A stretch of 64,000 nucleotides of DNA from Pelomonas sp937871895 (GTDB lineage: Bacteria > Pseudomonadota > Gammaproteobacteria > Burkholderiales > Burkholderiaceae_C): assembly GCF_046348265.1 (NCBI RefSeq), contig NZ_JAXMEO010000014.1, one strand, 5' to 3'. The position numbers and the translations under genes are program-made. Positions 8,062-17,828 of the stretch are shown here, in pieces; the stretch's first letter is position 1, and the number at the start of each line of letters is the position of its first letter. The notes beneath the pieces are model-generated. The model worked only from the letters and a program-made list of their open reading frames with translations. It was not told the origin of the DNA and made no database searches.

Positions 8062-8646
8062 ATGCACAAGCAAACTCTCTCGCGGCTGGCGCTCAGCGTC
8101 CTTGTATTGACCGGCGCGACGGCAGCCCAAGCGGCCGATCCCGTGCAGTGGACCCTGGGCAGTGGCGGCAATGGCCACTACTACCTCTACGTCGACAACA
8201 ACGTGACCTGGCAAGACGCGCTTGCCGCCGCCAGCACCATGACCTGGGCGGGCCTGCAAGGCCACCTCGCCACCATCACCAGTGCGGGCGAAGACAACTT
8301 TGCCGGCGCGACGGCTGCCGGTGGGCGCCTGGCCTGGATCGCTGCCTCCGACGACGGCCACGAGGGCAGTTGGACCTGGCGCGCCGGCCCCGAGAACGGT
8401 CAAGCACTGACCTACTTCAATTGGTCACCCGGTGAGCCCAACAACTGCTGCAATGGTGAGAACTATGTGCACCTGAACTGGGGTGCCGGTGGCAGTTGGA
8501 ATGACCATGGCGGCCCGGGCAATAGCGGGCAGGTCAACGGATTCCTGGTCGAGTTCGGTGCGCCTGTGCCCGAGCCCACCTCGGCGCTGCTGTCAGCCTT
8601 GGGCTTGGGTGCCCTGGTGGTGCGTCGGCGCTTGCAGAGCCGCTGA
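8062..8646 (+). CDS. C-type lectin-domain PEP-CTERM protein
   Basis: A 194-residue exported protein. A signal peptide ends near AAQAA-D (residue 25). The middle matches the C-type lectin fold: TWQDALAAA near the first helix, HLATITS, then WSPGEPNN and the WND motif in SWNDHG, which in animal and bacterial lectins form the calcium and sugar site (EPN is the mannose-type triad). Residues 169-194 form a PEP-CTERM tail. The protein probably sits on or leaves the outer surface and binds glycans, perhaps exopolysaccharide. It follows the truncated BNR fragment by 154 bases and is closed by a strong terminator. Confidence 0.85.
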   Translation: MHKQTLSRLALSVLVLTGATAAQAADPVQWTLGSGGNGHYYLYVDNNVTWQDALAAASTMTWAGLQGHLATITSAGEDNFAGATAAGGRLAWIAASDDGHEGSWTWRAGPENGQALTYFNWSPGEPNNCCNGENYVHLNWGAGGSWNDHGGPGNSGQVNGFLVEFGAPVPEPTSALLSALGLGALVVRRRLQSR

Positions 8647-8667
8647 TCGGCTAGGGCTGGACGTAGC

Positions 8668-8692
8668 AACGGCGGGCAGGGCCCGCCGTTTT
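8668..8692 (+). terminator. Intrinsic terminator after the lectin gene
   Basis: AACGGCGGGC (8668-8677) pairs perfectly with GCCCGCCGTT (8681-8690) around a 3-base loop, followed by TT. It lies 22 bases after the lectin stop and also between the convergent ends of that gene and argH. Confidence 0.8.
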
Positions 8693-8720
8693 CGTTTCTG
8701 CGCTTGGTTTGCCGGCGCGC

Positions 8721-10124
8721 TCAGCCAAGGCGGCTGCGGTGCCTTGCCACCTGCGCGCGCACCTGCACGGGCGCCGTGCCGCCCAGCGTCGAGCGCGCAT
8801 TGAGCGAGCCCTCCAGCGACAGCACCTCGAACACATCGTTTTCGATGCGTCCATCAAAGGCGCGCAGCTCGTCGAGCGACAAGGCGGCCAGGTCAATGCC
8901 ACGCGTGCTGGCGGTCTTGACCGCATGCGCCACCACCTCATGCGCATCGCGGAAGGGCAGGCCCTTCTTGACGAGGTAGTCGGCCAGGTCGGTGGCCGTG
9001 GCATAGCCGCGCAGCGCGGCGGCGCGCATGGCTTCAGGCTTGACGGTGAGGCCGGCCAGCATGTCGGCAAAGATGCGCAGCGTGTCCTTCAAGGTGTCCA
9101 CCGTGTCGAACAGCGGCTCCTTGTCTTCCTGGTTGTCCTTGTTGTAGGCCAGGGGCTGGCCCTTCATCAAGGTGACGAGGCCGACCAGGTGGCCGACGAC
9201 GCGGCCGGTCTTGCCGCGCGCCAGTTCGGGCACGTCGGGGTTCTTCTTCTGCGGCATGATCGACGAGCCGGTGCAGAAGGCATCGGGCAGCGCGATGAAG
9301 CCGAAGTTCTGGCTCATCCAGAGGATCAGCTCTTCCGACAGCCGCGAGATGTGCACCATGGCCAAGCTGGCGGCGGCCGAGAACTCGATGGCGAAGTCGC
9401 GGTCGCTGACGGCGTCGAGGCTGTTCTGGCAGACGCCTTCCATGCCCAGCGTCTTGGCCACGCGTTCGCGGTCCAGCGGGTAGCTCGTGCCGGCCAGGGC
9501 GGCGGCGCCGAGGGGCAGGCGGTTGACGCGCTTCCTCACATCCGCGAGCCGTTCGGCATCGCGCGCAAACATCTCGACATACGCCAGCAGGTGGTGGCCA
9601 AAGCTCACCGGCTGGGCCACTTGCAGGTGGGTGAAGCCGGGCAGGATGACCTCGGCATGCTTCTCGGCCTGCTCGACCAGCACGCGCTGCAGCGCGACGA
9701 GCAGCCTGCTCAACTCATCAATCTCGCCACGCAGCCACAGGCGCACGTCGGTGGCGACCTGGTCATTGCGGCTGCGGCCGGTGTGCAGGCGCTTGCCGGC
9801 AATGCCGACCAGCTCGGTCAGGCGCGCCTCCACGTTGAGGTGCACGTCTTCGAGGTCCAGCTTCCAGACAAAGCTGCCAGCCTCGATCTCGGCGGTGATT
9901 TGGGCCATGCCCTTTTGGATCGCGGCATGGTCGTCAGCCGAGAGGATGCCCTGGGCGTGCAGCATCTCGGCGTGCGCGAGGCTGCCCGTGATGTCGGCGC
10001 GCCAGAGGCGCTTGTCGAAGTCGACGCTGGCCGTGTAGCGTTTGACCAGATCGCTCATCGGCTCTGAAAACAGGGCCGACCAGGCTTGGGACTTCTTGGC
10101 GAGCTGGTTGTGGTCGTCGTTCAC
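8721..10124 (-). CDS. argH: Argininosuccinate lyase
   Basis: A 467-residue cytoplasmic enzyme of the fumarase/aspartase superfamily that splits argininosuccinate into arginine and fumarate, the last step of arginine synthesis. The family signature GSSIMPQKKNPD (about residues 284-295) with its catalytic serine is intact, as are the HTGRSRNDQ and GFTHLQ segments. The start is taken as GTG at 10124, giving VNDDHNQLAKKSQAW; further upstream codons are intergenic. A two-component pair is read divergently from the 98-base gap. The argH next to algZ/algR-like genes and hemC is the same neighbourhood as in Pseudomonas aeruginosa. Confidence 0.96.
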   Translation of the reverse strand: MNDDHNQLAKKSQAWSALFSEPMSDLVKRYTASVDFDKRLWRADITGSLAHAEMLHAQGILSADDHAAIQKGMAQITAEIEAGSFVWKLDLEDVHLNVEARLTELVGIAGKRLHTGRSRNDQVATDVRLWLRGEIDELSRLLVALQRVLVEQAEKHAEVILPGFTHLQVAQPVSFGHHLLAYVEMFARDAERLADVRKRVNRLPLGAAALAGTSYPLDRERVAKTLGMEGVCQNSLDAVSDRDFAIEFSAAASLAMVHISRLSEELILWMSQNFGFIALPDAFCTGSSIMPQKKNPDVPELARGKTGRVVGHLVGLVTLMKGQPLAYNKDNQEDKEPLFDTVDTLKDTLRIFADMLAGLTVKPEAMRAAALRGYATATDLADYLVKKGLPFRDAHEVVAHAVKTASTRGIDLAALSLDELRAFDGRIENDVFEVLSLEGSLNARSTLGGTAPVQVRAQVARHRSRLG

Positions 10125-10222
10125 GGGTGGGCGGTAACAGAAGGTGTGGAGAAGGCGGGGGCCGCTTTGGCCGGACGCAGAATGGCGGCCGGCATTATCG
10201 GTGGCACCTTTCATCTGCATCC

Positions 10223-11338
10223 ATGGCACTTTTCAGCAAGCGTCGCGCACCAGAGGATCAGCCCAAGACCAGCATCTGGCGTGAGTCCATCGAGCTGAGC
10301 ACCTTGCTCGGCTTTGCGCCGACGCAGGTCAAGGCGGCGCCGATGCCGACGCTGTTCGATCCCGGGCGTGAGTTCGACGTCTGCCACGTCGGCCTGGTGC
10401 TGCGCGCAGTGCTGGGTGTCCAGGCCTGCCTGGCCCTGGGCACGGCCATGGCCTCGCAGAACCTGGGGCAGTGGTTTGCTCTGCTCTCCACCGGCACGGT
10501 GGTGACCATGTTTGGGCTGCTGACCTGGCTGCTCGCGGTCTGCGGCTTCAAGCGCGTGCTGGGGCGCCTGGGCGAAGGCGGCCAGTGGCTGTTGCTGACG
10601 GGCCTCGGCGCGCTGTGTGGCCTGTTCGGCTGGGTGGCGCTGGACGCGGTGTCCGTCATCGAAACCACAAACTTCCGCCTCATCAGCGTGGCCCTGTGCG
10701 GCGCCAGCGTCGGTGGCGTGATGCTGGCCTGGCTGAAATTGCGCGAGCGCACGCAGCGCCCGGCCAATGCGCTGGCGCAACTGGTGGAGCTGCAGTCGCG
10801 CATCCGGCCGCACTTCCTCTTCAACACGCTCAACAGCGCCATCGCGTTGGTGCAGATCGATCCAGCGCGGGCCGAGAGCGTGCTGGAAGACCTGGCCGAA
10901 CTCTTCCGCGTCGCCCTGGCCGATGCGAGCGCGTCGGTCAGCCTGGAAGAAGAGATTGACTTGGCCCGCCGCTACCTCGCCATCGAGCAAATCCGCTTTG
11001 GCAAGCGCCTGCGCATCACCTGGCGGCTCGACCCCGCCGCCAAGCGTGCACGCGTCCCGCCGCTGCTGCTGCAGCCCCTGGTCGAGAACGCCGTGCGCCA
11101 CGGCGTCGAGCCCAACGAAGAGGGCGGTGAGCTGGAGATCATCACCAACCAGAAGGGCAGCGAGGTCGAGATCCGCATCACCAACACCGTGGGTCAGCCC
11201 ACCAAGCAACCCGGCCACGGCCTGGCCCTGCCCAATGTGCGCCAGCGCCTGCATCTGCTGCACGATGTGGCGGCCGTGTTCGACGTGGACGCCAAGCCCG
11301 ACCGCTACAGCCTGCGCATCGTGGTGCCCTTGCGATGA
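10223..11338 (+). CDS. LytS/AlgZ-type membrane sensor histidine kinase
   Basis: A 371-residue kinase. About four membrane spans (roughly residues 57-75, 88-109, 122-141 and 152-171) precede a His_kinase (PF06580-type) domain with the phosphoacceptor His197 in RPHFLFNTLN and an ATPase region with the N box QPLVENAVRHG and the glycine box GHGLALPN. It should phosphorylate the response regulator that overlaps it by 4 bases. Position beside argH and hemC points to AlgZ/FimS, which controls alginate and twitching in Pseudomonas, but the target genes here are unknown. ATG at 10223 is used; there are no membrane segments upstream of it. Confidence 0.88.
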   Translation: MALFSKRRAPEDQPKTSIWRESIELSTLLGFAPTQVKAAPMPTLFDPGREFDVCHVGLVLRAVLGVQACLALGTAMASQNLGQWFALLSTGTVVTMFGLLTWLLAVCGFKRVLGRLGEGGQWLLLTGLGALCGLFGWVALDAVSVIETTNFRLISVALCGASVGGVMLAWLKLRERTQRPANALAQLVELQSRIRPHFLFNTLNSAIALVQIDPARAESVLEDLAELFRVALADASASVSLEEEIDLARRYLAIEQIRFGKRLRITWRLDPAAKRARVPPLLLQPLVENAVRHGVEPNEEGGELEIITNQKGSEVEIRITNTVGQPTKQPGHGLALPNVRQRLHLLHDVAAVFDVDAKPDRYSLRIVVPLR

Positions 11339-12150
11339 ATCCCCTCAAGATCCTGATCGTTGACGACGAACCCTTGGCCCGCCTGCGCCTGCGCGGCCTC
11401 GTCGAGGCCATCCATGACCAGCGCGGCGAACTGCGCCTGGAGGTCGTGGCCGAGGCCGCCACTGGCACGCAAGCCGGTGCTTGGCTGCGCGAGCACGCCT
11501 GCGACCTGGTGCTGCTCGACGTGCAGATGCCTGGCCCCGATGGCCTGCAGTTTGCCGACAGCCTGCGCGAGCGGCCCAACACGCCGCTCATCATCTTCGT
11601 CACGGCCCATCCCTCGCATGCGCTGCAGGCCTTCGAGGTCGAGGCGCTCGACTTCCTGACCAAGCCCGTGCGCCGCGAGCGCCTGCAGGCCGCGCTCGCC
11701 AAGGCCGCACAGCGCTTGTCTGAGCGGCAGGCTGCCGTGACCCTGCGCGATGCCGCCGAGCCCGCGTCTGAAGGCCTTGAGGGCGAGTTCGTCACGCTCA
11801 CAGAACGCGGCCGCCTGGTGCGCGTGCCGCTGGCCGAGGTGCTGTACTTCAAGGCCGACCAGAAGTACGTCGTCGTTCGCACCGCGACCGAATCGCGCCT
11901 GATGGACGGCAGCCTCTCTGACCTCGAAGCCCGCTGGCCCGAGCGCTTCCTGCGCATCCACCGCAACGCCCTCGTCGCCAAGCACGCCGTCCGCGAACTC
12001 GAACGCCACGCCCTCGTCGCCCCCGCCGATGCCGACCCCGACAGCGGCGACGGCTGGGCCGTGCGCATCGTCCATGTGGACGAATGGCTGCTGGTGTCCC
12101 GCCGGCAGGTGGCGGCGGTGCGGGAGGCGCTGAAGGGGCAGGGCGGTTGA
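11335..12150 (+). CDS. LytTR-family response regulator (AlgR-like)
   Basis: A 271-residue regulator. The receiver domain (about 1-125) has acidic residues Asp10-Asp11, the phosphorylation site Asp62 in LLDVQMPG, a threonine in FVTAHP and a lysine in FLTKPV. The C-terminal LytTR DNA-binding domain (about 165-265) contains the typical FKADQKYVVV and FLRIHRNALV motifs. Its ATG overlaps the kinase stop (ATGA), so the two are translationally coupled. By position it corresponds to AlgR. It ends at a TGA that is itself overlapped by the TTG start of the next gene. Confidence 0.9.
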   Translation: MNPLKILIVDDEPLARLRLRGLVEAIHDQRGELRLEVVAEAATGTQAGAWLREHACDLVLLDVQMPGPDGLQFADSLRERPNTPLIIFVTAHPSHALQAFEVEALDFLTKPVRRERLQAALAKAAQRLSERQAAVTLRDAAEPASEGLEGEFVTLTERGRLVRVPLAEVLYFKADQKYVVVRTATESRLMDGSLSDLEARWPERFLRIHRNALVAKHAVRELERHALVAPADADPDSGDGWAVRIVHVDEWLLVSRRQVAAVREALKGQGG

Positions 12151-13490
12151 GGCAGGCCCGTCGGATCGTCGTCTACATCGGAGGCTTCCTGCTGCTGGGG
12201 AGCGCAGGCTGGCTTGCCTGGCAATGGGCATCGGGCATTTCAGCTGCGCCTATGGTGGCGAACGCGCCGCATCACGGGCCGGCAAGACCAGGCGAGGTCA
12301 ATCATGCCGGGGCCGCCGCTGCTTACGGCGTCGACGCAACGGTGATCGAGCCACGTCGCGCGGCGACCGCCTCGGCCGAGCCTCGAATCCCCGACGATTG
12401 GTGCAAGGCAGACAAGCGGGGCCTTGACTGGCTGATTGGTGCAGTCGCAGCCGCGCTGCAAGGCGACGCCATGTCCGACACCCTGGGCGGGCTGTCGCGG
12501 CGGCACGAGGAGCTGTTAGTCGCCGCAAAGCGCGATTCCCTGGCATCGTGGATCCGTGCGCTGCGGGCCCAGGGCGACCAGCGCGCGCTGGCGCTGGCCG
12601 AGTACCTTGCGGGCAAGGGCGAAGTGCCCGACACCAGCAGCGCGGCGCGTCTGCAAGCCATGGCACAACGATCCACCGACCCCATGATCACCGCACTGGC
12701 TCTGCAGCATGCCTGCGAGCCCGGGGTCTGCACCAATGTCGACGCGGCGCAATGGTCGAGGTTGGAGCCGGCCAACGTCCTTGCTTGGGCCGCCTTGACC
12801 GAATCGCATGGTTCGCCTTCGGTCTTGGGCGACTACCCATTGGAGCGTGCGGCTGCCGAAGCTCGCTACTACCGGGACTACGCCGAGGAAGCGTTGTCGC
12901 TGTTGAAGACTGTGTTGGCGCCGGAGGCCTCCGCCCTGCAGGCGCAGGCGGAGGTCGAGCTCCTCGGCAATATCGAAGCGCTGTTGAGGTTGCCGAGCCT
13001 TCGGGGCGTGACGCAGCGCTGTCTTGGCATGTCTACGGACACGAGAGTGAGGGCGCGTCGCTGCGAAGCCGTGGCCGACATGCTGTGGACAGGCAACAAT
13101 GAGTTCGTCCGAAGCTTCGCATTGCGACTGGCCGGCGAAAGCGTTCCCATATCGGCCCCAGGACGTCAGGTATGGGAGCGACGTGCCCGGGAGTTCGAGG
13201 CCGTCAGCGCCCACCTGTCTGCGCAACGGTCGGCACGCATGGACGAATGGCTTCCTGATGATGTGCTGGCGGCTATGTGCCAAGGTCCCATCAAGCACCG
13301 GCAGTGGATGATGCGAGCCATGGCCACGGGCGAATGGCAGGAGGCGCAGGCGAGCCTGCCCACCTCGAGTGCCGAACGGGAGGAATTGGTGAAGCGCTGG
13401 CGTGAAAGGGAAGGGCGCAACTCGGCACTGGAGCCTCGGCCGAAGTCGCCTCGTCCCGCAGCGTCTGCGGCCCCGGCCGCTTCGCGCTAG
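12147..13490 (+). CDS. Unrecognised signal-anchored protein, tandem paralogue 1
   Basis: A 447-residue protein I cannot assign. An N-terminal hydrophobic segment (VVYIGGFLLLGSAGWLAW) predicts a membrane anchor or signal peptide with the rest in the periplasm; the remainder is alpha-helical and low in repeats. It shares with the next gene the motif TDPxxTALAL, the cysteine pair CEPGxC, WSRLEPANVxAW and a C-terminal NSALEP/KSALEP. The start is a TTG at 12147 that overlaps the response regulator stop and follows a GGGGCAGGG stretch; a later start is possible. Tight linkage to the two-component pair suggests co-expression. Confidence 0.6.
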   Translation: MRQARRIVVYIGGFLLLGSAGWLAWQWASGISAAPMVANAPHHGPARPGEVNHAGAAAAYGVDATVIEPRRAATASAEPRIPDDWCKADKRGLDWLIGAVAAALQGDAMSDTLGGLSRRHEELLVAAKRDSLASWIRALRAQGDQRALALAEYLAGKGEVPDTSSAARLQAMAQRSTDPMITALALQHACEPGVCTNVDAAQWSRLEPANVLAWAALTESHGSPSVLGDYPLERAAAEARYYRDYAEEALSLLKTVLAPEASALQAQAEVELLGNIEALLRLPSLRGVTQRCLGMSTDTRVRARRCEAVADMLWTGNNEFVRSFALRLAGESVPISAPGRQVWERRAREFEAVSAHLSAQRSARMDEWLPDDVLAAMCQGPIKHRQWMMRAMATGEWQEAQASLPTSSAEREELVKRWREREGRNSALEPRPKSPRPAASAAPAASR

Positions 13491-13498
13491 CAGGCGAC

Positions 13499-14830
13499 AT
13501 GCGCATCCGGAGCTTTGGTCGTTGCCTGGTGGGTGCCTTGCTTTTGCTGGGTGCGGTGTGGTCGAGCTGGCGGTTCACCGATGGCCGTGCGGTGAGAGCG
13601 ACCGTCACGGATGAACCCCGGACGGCGAGTTCAGCGCCCGAGCCGGCGGTGTCGGCGGCGGCTTCGGCTTTGCTGACCGCGCCTTCGGCACTGGACTCAG
13701 GAGCGCCAGCCGCGTCGAGCCCGTGGTCGGTCCGTGCGCTGCGGGTGCGCGCGACGTGGTGCGGCGATGGTCTCATCGAGCACCTCCGCGACCTCGCGGC
13801 GGCGTATGCCCAGCACCCAACGGATGGCCAAAAGGCCTACGAAGCGGGGGCGCAGTTGGAAGTCAGCCGGATGGAACGGGCGGCCGCGCGGGAAGCCGTT
13901 GCGCGCTGGAGCGCTTCCTTACGATCACGGGGAGATCGGCGCTCGCTTGCGATGGCCGAGTATCTGGCGCTGACGCACCAATCCGCCGAAGCCAAAGAAC
14001 AGGCCAGTTCCCGCCTGCAAGCGCTGGCGCGTAGTTCGACCGACCCATTCGTCACGGCCTTAGCATTGAAGCGACCCTGTGAGCCGGGCGCGTGCAGCAA
14101 CATCGATCCCGCCCAGTGGTCGCGGCTGGAGCCGGCCAACGTGGAAGCCTGGCTTGCGTTGGCTCAAGCGACCAGGGGGCAGTCGGTCAGGGGGGTCAGC
14201 TTCGAGTACATCTTCGATCGGCTTGCCGCCGAAGCGAAGTACAGCCGCAATTACGCGGCCGAGGCCTACCGAATGGTGCTGGAGGTGCTGCCTCGGGACA
14301 GCAGCGGCTTCGATCTATGGGTCGAGGTGCCGACGTTCATCGGCAGTGAAGCTACCTGGGCGTTCAGCTACTCACGCGACCTGTGGGATGCCTGCCGGGG
14401 CAGCGGTAAGAGTGGCAGCCCTCGGGCCCAGCAGTGCACCGCGATTGCCGAGGCGATGTGGAACGAGGGCAATTGGATCGCTCGACATCAGGCTCTCCGC
14501 TTGGTGAGCGAGGCGCTGCCCAAGGGCGCCGCTGGCCGAGCGGTCTGGGAGTCGCGAGCCTGGAGATACCAAGCTATGTCTGCGTTCCAACGCCAGCCGC
14601 ACGATTGGTCGGGCGGTGCGTTCGAGCCCAAAGAAAACCCTGCTGCCATGTGCCAAGCCATGAGCGAAGCGCGCCGACGCATGATGGAGCGATTCCAACT
14701 CGACGACTGGGGGCGCATGGAGGCAGATTTCAAGGCGGCAGGCGCCAAGATCGACGAGTGGGCGCCCAAGTGGTCCGCGGACGGGCGCAAGTCGGCACTG
14801 GAGCCAGTGCCGGATCGCGCCCGACCGTAG
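13499..14830 (+). CDS. Unrecognised signal-anchored protein, tandem paralogue 2
   Basis: A 443-residue protein starting at ATG 13499, 9 bases after its paralogue. Residues 10-26 form a hydrophobic segment, followed by an Ala/Ser/Pro-rich linker and a helical C-terminal region. It is clearly homologous to the preceding protein in its middle (RLQALARSSTDPFVTAL, CEPGAC, WSRLEPANVEAWLAL) and at its end (KSALEP), yet diverged elsewhere. The conserved cysteines suggest a disulfide in the periplasm. The pair separates the two-component genes from ppc and hemC in an otherwise conserved neighbourhood. Function unknown. Confidence 0.65.
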   Translation: MRIRSFGRCLVGALLLLGAVWSSWRFTDGRAVRATVTDEPRTASSAPEPAVSAAASALLTAPSALDSGAPAASSPWSVRALRVRATWCGDGLIEHLRDLAAAYAQHPTDGQKAYEAGAQLEVSRMERAAAREAVARWSASLRSRGDRRSLAMAEYLALTHQSAEAKEQASSRLQALARSSTDPFVTALALKRPCEPGACSNIDPAQWSRLEPANVEAWLALAQATRGQSVRGVSFEYIFDRLAAEAKYSRNYAAEAYRMVLEVLPRDSSGFDLWVEVPTFIGSEATWAFSYSRDLWDACRGSGKSGSPRAQQCTAIAEAMWNEGNWIARHQALRLVSEALPKGAAGRAVWESRAWRYQAMSAFQRQPHDWSGGAFEPKENPAAMCQAMSEARRRMMERFQLDDWGRMEADFKAAGAKIDEWAPKWSADGRKSALEPVPDRARP

Positions 14831-14857
14831 GCCGGCAGGCGCCCGCTGCGAGAGCGC

Positions 14858-17646
14858 TCAACCCGTGTTGCGCAGCCCCGCCGCAATCCCGTTGATCGAC
14901 AGATGGATACCGCGCTGCACGCGTTCCATGGCCGGGTCGCTCGCTTCCATGCGGCGGTAGCGGCGCATCAGCTCGACCTGCAGGTGGTTGAGCGGGTCGA
15001 TGTAGGGGAAGCGGTGCTCGATGGAGCGGGCCAGCGAGGGGTTGCCAGCGAGGCGCTTGCGCTCGCCCGTGATGAGGGCCACGGCTTCTTCGGTGCGTTG
15101 GTATTCGGCCTGGATGGCGGCAAAGATGCGCTTGGCGAGCTTCTTGTCGGCCACCAGGTCGAGGTAGCGCTCTGCCAGGGCGAGGTCGCTCTTGGCCAGC
15201 ACCATGTCGAGGTTGGACAGCACGGTCTTGAAGAAGGGCCAGCCCTTGACCATGCGCTTGAGCAGGGCCAGGTTCTTGGCGCGCTGCGTGGGTTCGGTGC
15301 CCAGGAAGCCCTCGATGCCGGAGCCAAAGCCGCACCAGCCGGGCAGCGCGACGCGGGCCTGGCCCCAGGAGAAGGACCAGGGGATGGCGCGCAGGTCTTC
15401 AATGGCGCGCGTGGCTTTGCGGGAAGCGGGGCGCGAGCCGATGTTCAGTTCGGCGATCTCGCGGATCGGGGTGCTGGCAAAGAAGTAGTCGGCAAAGCCG
15501 GGGGTCTCGTAGACCAGCTTGCGGTAGGCGCCGAAGGAGCAGTCCGAGAGCTTTTGCGCGGCGTCGAGGAAGGACTTGGGCGCGTCTTGCGTGGGGTGCA
15601 GCAGCGTGGCTTCGAGCGTGGCGGCAACGAGGGTCTCCAGGTTGCGGCGGCCGATCTCGGGGTGGGCGTACTTGGAGGCGATGACTTCGCCCTGTTCGGT
15701 CAGCCGGATCTGGCCGTTCACGGTGCCCGGGGGCTGAGCCAGGATGGCTTGGTAGCTGGGGCCGCCGCCGCGGCCAACGGTGCCGCCACGGCCGTGGAAG
15801 AGGCGCAGCGTGAGCGGCGCGCTGGCCTTGAGCTCGTCGAACAGCTCGACGAGGGCGAGCTCGGCACGGTAGAGCTCCCAGGAGCTCGTGAACATGCCGC
15901 CGTCCTTGTTGGAGTCGGAGTAGCCGAGCATGATGTCCTGCTCGGCACCGCTGCGCTGAACCATGTCGCGGATGCCGGGCAGCGCGTAGAACTCGCGCAT
16001 GATGGCCGGCGCAATGCGCAGGTCGCCGATGGTCTCGAACAGCGGGACGATGATGAGGTCACTCACCGCCTCGCCATCCAGCGTGCCGCGCAGCAGGCCG
16101 GTTTCCTTGAGCAGCACCGCCACTTCGAGCAGGTCGGAGACCGACTCGGTGTGCGAAATGATGTAGTGGCGCAGGGCCTCGCGGCCGAACTTGGTCAGCG
16201 CTTCGCGGGCGGCTTCGAAGATGGCGAGTTCACCCAGCGTCTTGTCGGAGTAGGCGGCGCCAATGACGCGCAGCGGCCGGGCATCGTTGAGCACACGCAG
16301 CAACAGGGCGCGCTTGGTGTCTTCGTCGAGGGCGCTGTAGTGCCTTCGATGCGCGCGGTGGACAGCAGCTCGGCCACCACCAGCTCGTGCTGGTCGCTCG
16401 ATTGACGCAGGTCCAGCGTGGCGAGGAAGAAGCCGAACACCCGCACGGCGCGGATCAGCGGGCTGAGGCGCTGCGGGATCAGCGCCTGGGCGTGGTGGCT
16501 GGCGAGCGAGGCCTCGATGACGCGCAAGTCGGCCAGCAACTCGTCGGCGCTGAGGTAAGGGTCTTGCGGCGCCACGGCGTGGCGCAGTGCCTCGGTGCCG
16601 GTGAGCTTGTGCAGCGTGGCGGCCAGACGCGAGTACATGCCGGTCAAAGCCCGGCGATAGGGTTCGTCCAGGCGGTGGGCGTTCTGGTCGGGGCTGCGCT
16701 CGGCCAGCTTCTGCATCTCGGGCGTGACGCCCGTCAGGCGCAGCGAGATGGACAGCTCGGCGCCCAGCTCATGGATCTCGGTCAGGTAGTGGCGCAGGGC
16801 CACCTCGGACTGGCGCTTGAGCGCCTGGCGCAGCGTGGCGGCGCCGACATTGGGGTTGCCGTCGCGGTCACCGCCAATCCAGTGGCCCATGCGCAGGAAG
16901 CTGTTCAGGTCGACACCGGGCAGGTGCTCTTCAAGCTCGGCGTAGAGCTTGGGGATCTGGCGCAGGAAGGTGGCGTGGTAGTACGAGAGCGCGTTCTCGA
17001 TCTCGTCGCTGACGGTGAGCTTGGAGTAGCGCAGCATGCGCGTCTGCCAGAGCTGGGTGATGCGGGCGCGCAGCGCGGCCTCGTTCTCGCGCAGTTCGCG
17101 GTCAGAGTGCGCGCGGTCGCGTTGCTCCAGCAGTTGGGCCACGGCGCGCTCGGCATCCAGGATGCTCTTGCGCTGCACCTCGGTGGGGTGGGCGGTCAGC
17201 ACCGGCGAGATGAAGCCGCGCTGCAGCGTGGCCGTGATCTCCGCCGGGCGCACGCCGGCTGCGTGCAGGTGCTCCATGCAGTAGGTCAGCGAGCCCGGTT
17301 GCAGGTGGCCGGCGCGCTCGTGCACTTCGCGGCGGCGCACGTGGTGGCGGTCTTCCGCGATATTGGCCAGGTGCGAGAAGTAGCTGAACGCGCGGATCAC
17401 GCTCACCGCTTGCTCGCCCGACAGGCTCTTGAGCGTCTTGTCGAAGTTGCGGCCCGCTTCCTTGTCGTGCTTGTGGCGGTAGGCCACCGCCAGCTTGCGC
17501 ACGCGCTCCACCAGCTCAAAGGCCTCGCGGCCTTCTTGCTCTCGAATCACATCACCCAGCAGGCGGCCCAGCAGCCGGATGTCGGCGACCAGGGGCTGGT
17601 TCTTTTCAAGTTCCTGGGCGTGGGCTGTCTTCTTGGTGGCGGGCAT
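14858..17646 (-). pseudogene. ppc: Phosphoenolpyruvate carboxylase, apparent one-base frameshift
   Basis: Two overlapping frames together encode a complete enzyme of about 929 residues. The N-terminal part (from ATG at 17646) has VLTAHPTEVQ with the catalytic histidine near residue 153; the C-terminal part has YSDSNKDGG and FHGRGGTVGRGGGP, all active-site elements. The frame breaks near 16342, where LLSTARIEG should run on into HYSALDEDT: the plus strand reads GTAGTGCCTTCG, and one extra G after GTAGTG restores the frame. The enzyme adds bicarbonate to phosphoenolpyruvate to make oxaloacetate. Every motif on both sides is intact, so this is either a very recent mutation or an assembly error. 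It is divergent from hemC. Confidence 0.9.
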
Positions 17647-17828
17647 GGCAGGACGACGCAAGGGTGGAGGGATGTAACTTGGTTACTGCAAAATGACTCT
17701 AGCAGTTTCTTGGCAAAAACGGAGCAAGAAGCGGGCCTTGCCCCCGTATTGTGGGTTCCCTGCCGGCCAAGCGGCGCTTCGAGCGCCGCGAAAACGGCCG
17801 ACGGAGGCGGGGTGCCGATAATCGCCGG

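Noticed and set aside
14903..16405. 500-codon plus-strand frame
   Set aside because: It is the shadow of ppc; it has no recognisable motifs and crosses the ppc frameshift without meaning.
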